A stretch of 46,314 nucleotides of DNA, from assembly GCA_946500295.1 (NCBI GenBank), contig CAMMVF010000017.1, positions 1 to 46,314 of the forward strand, given 5' to 3'. Source of the DNA: an uncultured Clostridia bacterium (GTDB lineage: Bacteria > Bacillota > Clostridia > Oscillospirales > Acutalibacteraceae). The notes under the pieces were generated by a model that did not search any database, was not told where the DNA came from, and saw only the letters and a list, made by a program, of their open reading frames with translations. The translations under genes were made by a program, and so were the position numbers. Shown piece after piece: positions 33,040-41,293 of the stretch (position 1 is the stretch's first letter; every line of letters starts with the position of its first letter).

Positions 33040-33300
33040 AACGGTTGCAGTGATATCGCACCTAGCGGTGCGGTGAAATCTGCGGCAAGCCGCAGGTGAA
33101 ATATTCGCCGATGGCGAATGTGATATCGTGCCAAAGGCACGGTTGTGGAAGCCGCAAGCGGCTTGAATTTAAAGTAGTTTGTGCGAGACTTAGGGTTAGT
33201 TCCCCGGGTCTCGCACAGGCTTATAACGAGCGAATATAATAACCGACAAGAGTTTTGTCGAGAATCAAAATAAAAATTCACTATCTAGCTATTTTAAAAC
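33020..33300 (+). repeat. Composite repeat after the ACT gene
   Basis: The array begins inside the ACT gene's 3' end (CAACCGTAGAACGGTTG). CACCTAGCGGTG, TGCGGCAAGCCGCA, TTCGCCGATGGCGAA, GTGCCAAAGGCAC and GCCGCAAGCGGC follow, with the usual linkers, then the hairpin TGTGCGAGAC/GTCTCGCACA (33180-33217). Next comes the module ACGAGCGAATATAATAACCG with GACAAGAGTTTTGTC, shared with about 30950. Confidence 0.85.
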
Positions 33301-33325
33301 GAGCAAAGAGTAAAATCGGGTAATA

Positions 33326-33368
33326 GTTAAAAGACCTGCTCCTGTGAAAAAAGAGCAGGTCTTTTAAC
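33326..33368. terminator. Bidirectional terminator between ACT and sigF genes
   Basis: GTTAAAAGACCTGCTC (33326-33341) and GAGCAGGTCTTTTAAC (33353-33368) form a perfect 16-bp stem, with T-rich arms in both directions. It serves the convergent paaK-ACT and spoIIA transcripts. Confidence 0.9.
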
Positions 33369-33394
33369 GTGAAAGAAGTCAAAAAAGGACACAG

Positions 33395-33450
33395 GCTATT
33401 TATTGGCACAAAGTTATACGAGCGCAGTGCAGTTGAACGTAGGACGAAAA
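33395..33450 (+). repeat. Isolated repeat tail at the 3' end of sigF
   Basis: TATTGGCACAAAGTTATACG followed by AGCGCAGTGCAGTTGAACGTAGGA is a clear tail copy without an array. It ends at the sigF stop codon and lacks the closing hairpin. Confidence 0.7.
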
Positions 33451-33452
33451 AA

Positions 33453-34103
33453 TTATTTGAGCTTTTCTCTGATTATAGCCATAATCTTTTTTTCTCTACG
33501 GCTCACCTGTACTTGAGTCATGTTCAGCCGCTTAGCCGTCTCGGTCTGGGTTTTGTTTTTAAAATACCGCAGCGAGATAAGCTCTCTGTCCCTTTGCTCA
33601 AGTTCACCTATCGCCTGTCTCAGCGACAGAAGCTCAATGAGCTTTTCATCCTGCGGCGGGGTGGGCAGGTCTATTTCCCTGCCGTCCTCGTCGCCGCTCG
33701 AGAGCGAAAGCACGGTTACGCTCGAGTCGATTGCCTGAGCTATCAGCTCCTCGCTTTCCCCGGTGATTTCGGCAAGCTCCGTTATCGTCGGGCTTCTGCC
33801 CGATTCGTTGTTTAGCTGCTGACGTATTTTATTGATTTTCAGCGAAAGCTCCTTGAGCCGTCGGCTCACCTTGACCGCCCCTCCGGTTCTGAAAAGCCCT
33901 CTGATTTCACCGAGAATAACGGGCACGGCGTAGGTTGAAAATTTATATCCCAGACTTTTGTCAAATCGGTCATATGCCTTTAGCAGTCCGATACACCCTG
34001 CCGAGTACAAATCCTCGTACTCTATCCCACGTCCTCGAAATTTGGCGGCGCAGCAGTGTACAAGCCCGAGATTTTCAGAGATAAAGCGGTCTCTCTCAGT
34101 CAT
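33453..34103 (-). CDS. sigF: Sporulation sigma factor SigF
   Basis: SigF is the first forespore-specific sigma factor. The 216-residue protein has region 2 (FRGRGIEYEDLYSAGCIGLL ... KFSTYAVPVILGEIRGL), region 3 (VKVSRRLKELSLKINKIRQQ) and region 4 (TQTETAKRLNMTQVQVSRRE). SigG is the closest alternative, but the gene is third in spoIIAA-spoIIAB-sigF, which settles it. The start overlaps spoIIAB by 8 bp. Active only when SpoIIAB is displaced by unphosphorylated SpoIIAA. Confidence 0.94.
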   Translation of the reverse strand: MTERDRFISENLGLVHCCAAKFRGRGIEYEDLYSAGCIGLLKAYDRFDKSLGYKFSTYAVPVILGEIRGLFRTGGAVKVSRRLKELSLKINKIRQQLNNESGRSPTITELAEITGESEELIAQAIDSSVTVLSLSSGDEDGREIDLPTPPQDEKLIELLSLRQAIGELEQRDRELISLRYFKNKTQTETAKRLNMTQVQVSRREKKIMAIIREKLK

Positions 34104-34527
34104 TGTGGCTCAGCTGCTTGGTCATGGTTACGGTGGTGCCGCGTCCGGGGCGAGAGCTCACCCTGAGCTTGTCCGTAAAGCTCTGCATTACTGCAAACCC
34201 CAGTCCGGCTCGCTCTTCTCCGCCGGTTGTGAACATCGGCTCCATAGCCTGCTTGATGTCGGGAATACCGCAGCCCCTGTCTCTGACACTTACGGTAAAT
34301 ATCCTACCCTCTAATACCTTGGCGGTTATGTATATCATTCCCTCGCCATCGGGGTAGGCGTGAACAATGCAGTTTGTCACCGCCTCGGACACCGCCGTCT
34401 TTATGTCTGCAAGCTCTGCAACAGTCGGGTCGAGCTGCATTAAAAAAGAAGCGACCGCCCCTCTGGCAAAGCCCTCGTTTATGCTCTTGCTTTTAAAGCT
34501 CAATTTCATCTCGTTAAGCGCTTTCAT
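34096..34527 (-). CDS. spoIIAB: Anti-sigma F factor / serine kinase SpoIIAB
   Basis: SpoIIAB binds SigF and also phosphorylates SpoIIAA. The 143-residue GHKL-type kinase shows the N box (SEAVTNCIVHAYPD), G1 box (VRDRGCGIPDI) and G2 region (GGEERAGLGFAVMQSF). It overlaps spoIIAA by 14 bp and sigF by 8 bp, so the three are translationally coupled. Length is typical. Confidence 0.95.
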   Translation of the reverse strand: MKALNEMKLSFKSKSINEGFARGAVASFLMQLDPTVAELADIKTAVSEAVTNCIVHAYPDGEGMIYITAKVLEGRIFTVSVRDRGCGIPDIKQAMEPMFTTGGEERAGLGFAVMQSFTDKLRVSSRPGRGTTVTMTKQLSHND

Positions 34528-34855
34528 TATTTCCTCTGTCCTTTCCCTTGTACTCCAGCACTCCCAGAGCGCCTATTCCAGAAAGCTCAATCAGCCGCTT
34601 TAAATGCGGAGGAACATTCGACACTCTGATATAACCCCCGAGCAGCTGCATAAGCCTGTATCTGCCCATGATAAGCCCGATGGCGCTGCTGTCCATAAAC
34701 TGAACATGGGAAAAATCCAGCACCAAGGTGTTCGGGTGCTGCCTTTCCGCTTCGCCGTCAATTCTTCGTCTCATCTCTCTGGCGCTGTGGTGGTCGATTT
34801 CTCCGTACAAGTACGCCCTTAGCTCCCCCTGAAAGGAGCTGAAATTTACATTCAT
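34514..34855 (-). CDS. spoIIAA: Anti-anti-sigma factor SpoIIAA
   Basis: The 113-residue STAS-domain protein carries the phosphorylation motif in VQFMDSSAIGLIMGRY, where the Ser after Asp-Ser is the target of SpoIIAB. It releases SigF in the forespore when dephosphorylated by SpoIIE. It is the first gene of the spoIIA operon. No convincing SigH promoter was found in the short gap between the folC terminator and this start. Confidence 0.94.
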   Translation of the reverse strand: MNVNFSSFQGELRAYLYGEIDHHSAREMRRRIDGEAERQHPNTLVLDFSHVQFMDSSAIGLIMGRYRLMQLLGGYIRVSNVPPHLKRLIELSGIGALGVLEYKGKDRGNNESA

Positions 34856-34889
34856 TTGTATTCCTCTCTTCCTATTAATCCGGGTAAAA

Positions 34890-34932
34890 CAAAAAGGATG
34901 AAGTCCATCACGAAAAATGATACTTCATCCTT
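34890..34932 (-). terminator. Terminator after folC
   Basis: AAGGATGAAGT and ACTTCATCCTT (34894-34904 with 34922-34932) form an 11-bp stem. On the minus strand TTTTTGTTTT follows, separating folC from spoIIAA. Confidence 0.85.
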
Positions 34933-34970
34933 ATAAATTTTTTTATCGAATTAAGTTGCCTGATTTAATT

Positions 34971-36254
34971 TTATTTCAGAGTGTTTAAAATTATATTTCT
35001 AAGCTCGGAGGCGAGGTAGAGTGAGCCGCATACAAGCGCCGCGCCGCCGCTTGCCTTTGCGTCATTGATAGCCCTTTGTACTGCCGAATTTTTATCAGGG
35101 CAGATTTCGGTTTCCTTGAAATATTTGTCGGCTATCCTCTTTAATTCATCTGCGCTCATTGCGCGGGGGCTGTCAATTTCGACGAGGTAAACCTTTTCAA
35201 ACATCCCCTCAAGATGTACCATAGCCTCACCCACAGCCTTGTCCTTGAGCATACTCATAATGCAGAAAATCCTTTTATCTCCGAGGTATTCTCTGAGAGA
35301 TTTTGACAGCGACTCAAGCCCAGAGGGGTTGTGAGCGCCATCCAAAATTATCAGCGGCTCTCGGCTCAAAAGCTCCAGCCTTGCGGGAATGAAGGCTTTT
35401 TTCAGCCCCTGCTTCACAGCCGTATCCGTAATATTAAAGCCCGCCGCTTTAAGCGGAGTAAGAGCTTCTAAAGCTGTGCAGGCGTTTTTTACTTGGTGAA
35501 CGCCCGAAAGGGAGATCTCGTATTCCTTATCACGATAGACAAATTTACTTCCCTCAATAGTGCTGCCGGTTACCTTGCACTGCTCCATATCGACGGTTAT
35601 TATCTCGTTGCAGCGCCTTATTGCTGTTGAGATAATAACGTCGTTCACCTCAGACTGCTGCGGACAGAACACCGTTGTGCCGCCGTGCTTTATTATTCCG
35701 GCTTTCTCGCCGGCGATAAGCTCAAGACTGTCTCCGAGTACTGCGGTGTGGTCAAGGCTGATTGAGGTTATTACCGAGGCGATGGGGGAGGATATGACAT
35801 TTGTCGAATCAAACCGACCTCCAAGTCCGGTCTCTAATACAACAATATCGCAGTTCTGCCTTGAAAAATATTCAAACCCCAGGGCGGTAACGCACTCAAA
35901 CTCTGTTATCGGCAGTTCCTGAGACTGCATCTCCTCGATAAGCGGGAAGATTTCATCTATTATATCCGCAACGGTCTGTTTGGGAATCATCTCTCCGTTT
36001 ATGCTTATTCTGTCGCAAAATTCTATGATATACGGCGAGGTAAACAGCCCGACCTTGTAGCCGCTTTGACGCAGTGTTTCCGCCAGCATCGTGCATACAG
36101 AGCCCTTGCCGTTTGTCCCCGCAACGTGAATATATCTGCATTTTCTTTCGGGATTCCCCATTTTGTCGAGCAACAGCTGGATTCTCTCAAGCCCCGGCAT
36201 TGACCCGAAGCGCTCAAGAGAGGAGACCTTCTCCATTGCCTGTGTAAATTCCAT
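34971..36254 (-). CDS. folC: Folylpolyglutamate synthase / dihydrofolate synthase
   Basis: FolC adds glutamates to folates, and in many bacteria also makes dihydrofolate from dihydropteroate. The 427-residue Mur-ligase-fold enzyme has the P-loop HVAGTNGKGSVCTML near residue 45, LGGRFDSTNVI, SLDHTAVLGDS and ILDGAHNPSGLES. The start lies 3 bp after the rsmI stop in the direction of transcription, so it is cotranscribed with rsmI and the methyltransferase gene. Confidence 0.95.
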   Translation of the reverse strand: MEFTQAMEKVSSLERFGSMPGLERIQLLLDKMGNPERKCRYIHVAGTNGKGSVCTMLAETLRQSGYKVGLFTSPYIIEFCDRISINGEMIPKQTVADIIDEIFPLIEEMQSQELPITEFECVTALGFEYFSRQNCDIVVLETGLGGRFDSTNVISSPIASVITSISLDHTAVLGDSLELIAGEKAGIIKHGGTTVFCPQQSEVNDVIISTAIRRCNEIITVDMEQCKVTGSTIEGSKFVYRDKEYEISLSGVHQVKNACTALEALTPLKAAGFNITDTAVKQGLKKAFIPARLELLSREPLIILDGAHNPSGLESLSKSLREYLGDKRIFCIMSMLKDKAVGEAMVHLEGMFEKVYLVEIDSPRAMSADELKRIADKYFKETEICPDKNSAVQRAINDAKASGGAALVCGSLYLASELRNIILNTLK

Positions 36255-36257
36255 AAT

Positions 36258-37097
36258 TTAACCTCCGATTTGCTTTTCTTCGGCGATCAGCTTGTACAGC
36301 TCGCCTCTCTTGTGCCCGGTCAGCTTTGCCGCTTTTTTGCAGGCTTGAGCCGGGGAGTCGCCACCGTTGATATATTCTCGGGCTGTCTCAAGAGCTTGCT
36401 TAAGGGTGTAGGTCTCGGCAGGCTTTTCCTGCGCCCCCTGTATTACCAGCACAATCTCGCCCTTTAATCCGCCGTCGGCATAATCCTGCGCCGCCTGCTT
36501 CAAGGTGGTGTGAATAACCTCCTCGTGGATTTTGGTAAGCTCCCTGACTATCGAAAGCTGTCTGTCGCCGAGGGCGTTATATAAATCGACAAGGGTAGCG
36601 GCGAGCTTGTGGGGAGCTTCATAAAATACCATGGTTCTCCTCTCGTCCGCTATTTCCTGAAGATGCTCCCGACGGCTTTTTTTGTTCATGCTCAAAAAGC
36701 CCTCAAAGGTAAATCTGCCCGTCGGCAAGGCGGAAATTGCCAGCGCCGTCACCACTGCGCTCGGTCCCGGTACGGCTACGGTTTTTATCCCGTTTTCACG
36801 GCACTGCCTTACAAGCTCCTCCCCGGGGTCGGAGATAGCGGGCATACCCGCGTCTGTCACAAGGGCGCAGTCCTCTCCCGAGAGTATTCTCGCGCAGATT
36901 ATCTTTCCCCGCTCCGCCTTGTTGTGCTCGTGGTAACTGACAAGCGGTTTTTTTATATTGAAGTGGTTTAACAGCTTTACGCTGACCCTCGTATCCTCTG
37001 CGGCGATAAAATCCACATTCTTCAGTGTATCTACAGCCCTCGGTGACATATCCCCGAGATTTCCGATAGGCGTTCCCACAACATAAAGTACACCCAT
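36258..37097 (-). CDS. rsmI: 16S rRNA 2'-O-methyltransferase RsmI
   Basis: RsmI methylates the ribose of C1402 in 16S rRNA. The 279-residue protein starts MGVLYVVGTPIGNLGDMSPR, the tetrapyrrole-methylase-fold signature, followed by AAEDTRVSVKLLNHF, VTDAGMPAISDPGEELV and PGPSAVVTALAISALP. A C-terminal helical extension (residues 230-279) is normal. It lies between the TrmN6-like gene and folC in one minus-strand operon. Confidence 0.96.
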   Translation of the reverse strand: MGVLYVVGTPIGNLGDMSPRAVDTLKNVDFIAAEDTRVSVKLLNHFNIKKPLVSYHEHNKAERGKIICARILSGEDCALVTDAGMPAISDPGEELVRQCRENGIKTVAVPGPSAVVTALAISALPTGRFTFEGFLSMNKKSRREHLQEIADERRTMVFYEAPHKLAATLVDLYNALGDRQLSIVRELTKIHEEVIHTTLKQAAQDYADGGLKGEIVLVIQGAQEKPAETYTLKQALETAREYINGGDSPAQACKKAAKLTGHKRGELYKLIAEEKQIGG

Positions 37098-37108
37098 AAG
37101 CGTCCTCC

Positions 37109-37858
37109 TTAAATATGACCTGTCTTATAATCTCCGTAGATTTCCAGCATCTCGCTGGAAAATCCGCCGTCATCGCCCTCGATAAAGAGCGTAGGCTCTA
37201 TTATAAGGCCTCCGGGCTTTGCGCCCCGCTTTCCCTCAATTAAAAACAGCTTAGGAGGCTTTGAGGGGCGCTGCTGTACGGTGCGAAGTCTTTTTGGCTC
37301 TATACCAAAACTCCTCATGGAGGCTATCACGTCGCAAAGCCGCTCGGGTCGCTGGCAAATGCACAGCCGTCCTCCAAAGCGCAGAAGCCTTGAGGCGCAG
37401 CGGCAAACGTCGTCAATAGTGCAGCTTTCCTCGTGCCGTGCGAGCTTGCGCCCGTGCGAGGGGTTTAAAATCCCGCTGCCCATGAGCTTGTACGGGGGAT
37501 TGCAGGCGACCAGGTCAAAGGAAGCCGGTGTCAGCATATCGAGAGAGCGCAGGTCTGCGTTTATGACCTCGATTTTATCCTCGAGTGAGTTGTGCTCCAC
37601 ACTCCGCCTAATCATATCGGCGCCGTCCGCTTGAAGCTCTACGGCGCAAACCGACTTTGGAGGCTTTTCTCTGCACCATATAAGCGGGATTGTCCCGCAG
37701 CCGCTGCCCAGCTCGCAGGCGCTTTCCCACGGCTTGGGCTTGGAAAAATCGGCGAGTAAAATCGTATCGGTCGTTATGCGGTGAACGTCTGAGACGATTA
37801 CCTGCAGCCCACCACCGAGCGGCTCGAAATGCTCGCACTCATTTAGATTTATCTCCAT
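37109..37858 (-). CDS. TrmN6/YabB-like methyltransferase
   Basis: The 249-residue SAM-dependent methyltransferase has ACELGSGCGTIPL (motif I) and VACNPPYKLMGSG with the NPPY signature of N6-adenine or N5-glutamine methylation. It groups by eye with the tRNA1(Val) A37 N6-methyltransferase family that is typically located next to rsmI in Firmicutes. ATG at 37858 has AGAGGTAAAT upstream; an in-frame ATG at 37876 would overlap the previous gene's stop. The tRNA substrate is inferred. Confidence 0.88.
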   Translation of the reverse strand: MEINLNECEHFEPLGGGLQVIVSDVHRITTDTILLADFSKPKPWESACELGSGCGTIPLIWCREKPPKSVCAVELQADGADMIRRSVEHNSLEDKIEVINADLRSLDMLTPASFDLVACNPPYKLMGSGILNPSHGRKLARHEESCTIDDVCRCASRLLRFGGRLCICQRPERLCDVIASMRSFGIEPKRLRTVQQRPSKPPKLFLIEGKRGAKPGGLIIEPTLFIEGDDGGFSSEMLEIYGDYKTGHI

Positions 37859-37872
37859 ATATTTACCTCTGT

Positions 37873-38823
37873 TCAATTCAGCGCAATGCTTAAATTGTCT
37901 AAATTCTTGTACATCAGACTTATATAGTCTTCTCCTGCGTCCATCTCATCCTTGGTGAGGTTGTGGCAGGAGTGAAACAGCAGTTTTTCGGCGTTTGTAC
38001 TCTCCGAAATGGTATCGGCTACCTTTTGGTTAGACATCTCAACATAAAATACCACAGGGATATCGTCCTCGTTTACACGCTCTATAAGCTCGGCTATTTT
38101 TGCGGCGCTCGGCTCTGTTTGAGTGCTGCACCCGGGAAATGCGGCGTAGTAGGCGAGCCCGTATTCCTCGGCAAAGTATTTAAAAGGAAAGCGGTCGGCG
38201 AAGATTATCTCTTTTCTCTCGGCGTTGTTCACCGTCTCGGCAATGGCGGAATCAAGCTCCCCGAGCTTTTGTATATATTCATTATACGCCTGCTCGTAAG
38301 CATCGGAGTTTTCGCTGTCGAGCCTGCACAGCTCGTCCTTTATAGCTGTGCAGATATCAATGCAGATTTTTGGCGAGGTCCAGATGTGTTCGTCGTATCC
38401 TGCCTCGTCGCCCTCGTGGTTGTGACCCTCACTCTCGTCGTGATCCTCCTCAAGCAGGGCGCCTGCGCAGTCGAGCATCTTTAATGCGGTGAAGTTGCCG
38501 TCTGACGAGTCGATCACGCTGTCAACCCAAGTCTCGGATTCGCCGCCGTTGTATATGAAAAAATCACATTCTTCAATAGTAACCATATCCTTCGGGGTGG
38601 GCTCGTAGGAGTGAGCCTCCACTCCCGGGGACAGCAGCAACGACACCTCGGCGTTGTCTCCGGCTATATTTCTCGCAAAGTCGTAAGCGGGAAATAGAGT
38701 TGTAACTATGCTCAGTCCATCGCCGCCGTCGGCTTGTCCGTCGTCGGAGCAGCCCGTAAAGCACCCGAGCAAGAGGCTCAGCGTACAGATCAGTGAGAGG
38801 GTGATTTTAATTATCTTTTTCAT
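37873..38823 (-). CDS. znuA: Zinc-binding ABC transporter substrate-binding lipoprotein
   Basis: The 316-residue protein has a lipoprotein signal (lipobox at Cys21 or Cys25) and the cluster A-I metal-binding fold: VTTLFPAYDFARNIAG, GVEAHSYEPTPKDM with the first His ligand, a His/Asp/Glu-rich loop (EEDHDESEGHNHEGDE), and DEHIWTSP. That loop is typical of zinc rather than manganese carriers. No znuB or znuC permease/ATPase gene is adjacent, and tRNA/rRNA methyltransferase genes follow, so its transporter partners must lie elsewhere. Confidence 0.9.
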   Translation of the reverse strand: MKKIIKITLSLICTLSLLLGCFTGCSDDGQADGGDGLSIVTTLFPAYDFARNIAGDNAEVSLLLSPGVEAHSYEPTPKDMVTIEECDFFIYNGGESETWVDSVIDSSDGNFTALKMLDCAGALLEEDHDESEGHNHEGDEAGYDEHIWTSPKICIDICTAIKDELCRLDSENSDAYEQAYNEYIQKLGELDSAIAETVNNAERKEIIFADRFPFKYFAEEYGLAYYAAFPGCSTQTEPSAAKIAELIERVNEDDIPVVFYVEMSNQKVADTISESTNAEKLLFHSCHNLTKDEMDAGEDYISLMYKNLDNLSIALN

Positions 38824-38993
38824 TTCTCCAATCCTTTCGGTTCATTATTTTATTACTATTTAAAAGTAAGTTTGGAAATCATATTAGTCTCCGCTTACCG
38901 GATATCATAACATAAAATCGAGGAAAATAACAGCCTGTTAATAAAGAAAGTTCTTACCCCGCTTGTGTTTACAGATGATTCATATACTGATGA

Positions 38994-39022
38994 TTGACAT
39001 TAAAAATTTTCAGAGTTATAAT
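38994..39022 (+). promoter_or_regulatory. Promoter of the marR-ABC exporter operon
   Basis: TTGACA at 38994-38999 and TATAAT at 39017-39022 have a 17-bp spacer. Confidence 0.85.
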
Positions 39023-39040
39023 ATAGTTTGCGATAGAACT

Positions 39041-39054
39041 GTTCGCTGTCGAAC
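39041..39054. promoter_or_regulatory. Candidate MarR operator
   Basis: GTTCG-CTGT-CGAAC (39041-39054) is an inverted repeat between the predicted transcription start and the marR ribosome site, a common place for MarR autorepression. Confidence 0.5.
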
Positions 39055-39075
39055 AAAATAGGAGAAGATGTGATA

Positions 39076-39558
39076 ATGGATAAATTTGTCGAACGTGACG
39101 AAGAACAAGCGGTTGGACGGGAAATACGAATTTTGTCTAATCTGCTTGCAAGGGAGTTTCACTCAGAAATGTCAGCTTTGGGTGTTGACAGGCTTACTGC
39201 GGTCAACAGCTGGATTTTGGCTTACCTCAGCTATAACAGTGACAAAACCATATATCAAAGGGATATAGAGCGCGAGTTTTCAATCGCTCGCTCTACTGTA
39301 ACCCAGCTTGTTAAGCTGATGGAGAAAAAAGGACTGATTGAACGCTCCGATGACAAAAGCGACGGCAGGTTGAAATCCTTAAAGCTCACCGAAAAGGGCG
39401 AGCAGATTCACACTGTGGCTCGCGAGGGTATGGCTCGTCTGGAGAGACGGCTGTGCAGCAGCCTGAGCCGACAGGAAATCGAGGCCTTCATATCGACAGC
39501 GGAGAAGATGAAGCAAAATTTAAAGTGTGAAAACGGAAAGGGTGGATGTAATGATTAA
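39076..39558 (+). CDS. MarR family transcriptional regulator
   Basis: The 160-residue winged-helix protein shows the MarR DNA-binding segment in IYQRDIEREFSIARSTVTQL and the wing KKGLIERSDDKSDGRLKSLKLTEKG. It begins at ATG 39076, 8 bp after GGAGAAG; GTG at 39070 is less likely. It overlaps the first ABC gene by 8 bp. It presumably represses its own operon and responds to a drug or metabolite exported by the ABC pair. Confidence 0.92.
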   Translation: MDKFVERDEEQAVGREIRILSNLLAREFHSEMSALGVDRLTAVNSWILAYLSYNSDKTIYQRDIEREFSIARSTVTQLVKLMEKKGLIERSDDKSDGRLKSLKLTEKGEQIHTVAREGMARLERRLCSSLSRQEIEAFISTAEKMKQNLKCENGKGGCND

Positions 39559-41293
39559 AAAACTTATGAAAAGTATAAGGGAATTTAAGGGTGTATCTAT
39601 AGCCACTCCTATCTTAGTAGCCTGCGAGGTTGGTCTTGAGGTTGCCATTCCCACGCTCATGTCCATGCTCATTGACTATGGTATCAACGAGAGCAATATG
39701 GACTATGTGGTTAAGATGGGCCTGTTTCTGGTACTGTGCGCCTTGGTTTCCCTGTTTTTCGGGGCGATGGCAGGTAAAACTGCGGCAAAGGCGTCTGCCG
39801 GCTTTGCCAGAAATTTAAGGCACGATATGTTTTACAATCTTCAGGAGTTTTCCTTTGTGAACATAGACCACTTTTCGCCGTCAAGTATAGTTACCCGTCT
39901 GACCACCGACGTCACCAACGTACAAAACTCTTACCAGATGATAATCAGAATGGCAGTCAGAAGCCCTATTATGCTGATTTTTGCCATGATAATGGCGTTC
40001 AACGTCAATGCGGATATGGCGCTTATCTTCCTTGGGGCAATTCCGGTGCTCGCTATCGGTCTGATTATAATTATGAAAATCGCCAGACCTGCCTTTGAGA
40101 GGGTGTTTAAGTCCTACGATAAAATGAACAACGTAGTAAGTGAAAACCTCAGGGGCATAAGAGTTGTCAAGGCGTTTGTCCGTGAAAAGCACGAGACAGA
40201 GAAGTTCAACAAGGTATCAAACGCTATCTACAAGGACTTTAACATTGCACAGCACGCATTGGTGGCAAATATGCCGCTTATGATGTTCTGTGTTTACGCC
40301 TGTATGCTGTTGATATCATGGTTTGGAGCTAATTTTATCATAGACTCGGGTAACAATCCGGCGCTCGGATTTACAACAGGACAGCTGATGAGCCTTATTT
40401 CCTATGCAATGCAGATACTTATGAGCCTTATGATGCTCTCGATGGTATTTGTAATGATAACCATGTCAAGAGCCTCGGCAGAAAGAATTGTTGAATTGCT
40501 CGATGAAAAAAGCGATATGCAGGACTGTGAAAATCCGATTTATGATGTTAAGGACGGCTCCATTGAGTTTGATAACGTCAGCTTTGCCTATGGCAACGCC
40601 TCAAGACATTGCCTGGATAATATAAACCTGAAGATCAACTCAGGTGAGACAATAGGCATTATCGGAGGTACAGGCTCGGCGAAATCTACTCTTGTACAGC
40701 TGATTCCAAGGCTTTATGACGTTCAAAAGGGCAGAGTTTTGGTCGGAGGCAGGGATGTAAAGGAGTACGACATTGAAGCTCTCAGAGACGAGGTCGCAAT
40801 GGTACTGCAAAAGAACGTCCTGTTTTCCGGTACGATAAACGACAATATCCGCTGGGGTGATGAAAATGCAACCCAGGAGGATATTATCAGAGTTTGTAAG
40901 CTCGCTCAGGCAGACAGCTTTATCCAGCAGTTCCCCGAGAAGTATGATACAATGATAGACCAGGGCGGAACAAACGTATCCGGCGGACAGAAGCAGAGAC
41001 TGTGTATAGCAAGAGCTTTGCTTAAAAAGCCGAAGATCCTTATCCTTGACGATTCTACCAGTGCGGTAGATACAAAGACGGACGCTTTAATCAGGGAAGC
41101 TTTTGAAAAAGAAATCCCGAATACCACAAAGCTGATTATAGCTCAGAGAATTTCCTCGGTAGAGCACGCCGACAGGATAATAGTTATGGATAATGGCAAA
41201 ATTGACGCCGTAGGAACCCATGAATGGTTAATTGAGAATAACGATATATACAGAGAAATTTACTCATCACAACAGAAGGGCGGTGACGAATAA
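39551..41293 (+). CDS. ABC exporter half-transporter, degenerate-site subunit
   Basis: The 580-residue protein has a six-helix type I exporter domain (residues 1-310) and a nucleotide-binding domain. Walker A reads GGTGSAKST (Ala for the usual second Gly), the signature VSGGQKQRL is intact, and Walker B is ILILDDST with Asp replacing the catalytic Glu. This pattern marks the less active subunit of heterodimeric exporters such as LmrCD, BmrCD or EfrAB. The start at 39551 overlaps marR; GGGTGGATGTA lies in front. Confidence 0.92.
   Translation: MIKKLMKSIREFKGVSIATPILVACEVGLEVAIPTLMSMLIDYGINESNMDYVVKMGLFLVLCALVSLFFGAMAGKTAAKASAGFARNLRHDMFYNLQEFSFVNIDHFSPSSIVTRLTTDVTNVQNSYQMIIRMAVRSPIMLIFAMIMAFNVNADMALIFLGAIPVLAIGLIIIMKIARPAFERVFKSYDKMNNVVSENLRGIRVVKAFVREKHETEKFNKVSNAIYKDFNIAQHALVANMPLMMFCVYACMLLISWFGANFIIDSGNNPALGFTTGQLMSLISYAMQILMSLMMLSMVFVMITMSRASAERIVELLDEKSDMQDCENPIYDVKDGSIEFDNVSFAYGNASRHCLDNINLKINSGETIGIIGGTGSAKSTLVQLIPRLYDVQKGRVLVGGRDVKEYDIEALRDEVAMVLQKNVLFSGTINDNIRWGDENATQEDIIRVCKLAQADSFIQQFPEKYDTMIDQGGTNVSGGQKQRLCIARALLKKPKILILDDSTSAVDTKTDALIREAFEKEIPNTTKLIIAQRISSVEHADRIIVMDNGKIDAVGTHEWLIENNDIYREIYSSQQKGGDE

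Noticed and set aside
34856-34893. SigH promoter for spoIIA
   Set aside because: AGGA and GAAT words are present but not with the SigH spacing between the folC terminator and the spoIIAA start.
38824-38993. Zur box upstream of the zinc-binding lipoprotein gene
   Set aside because: The AT-rich stretch lacks the symmetric Zur consensus as far as can be seen by eye.
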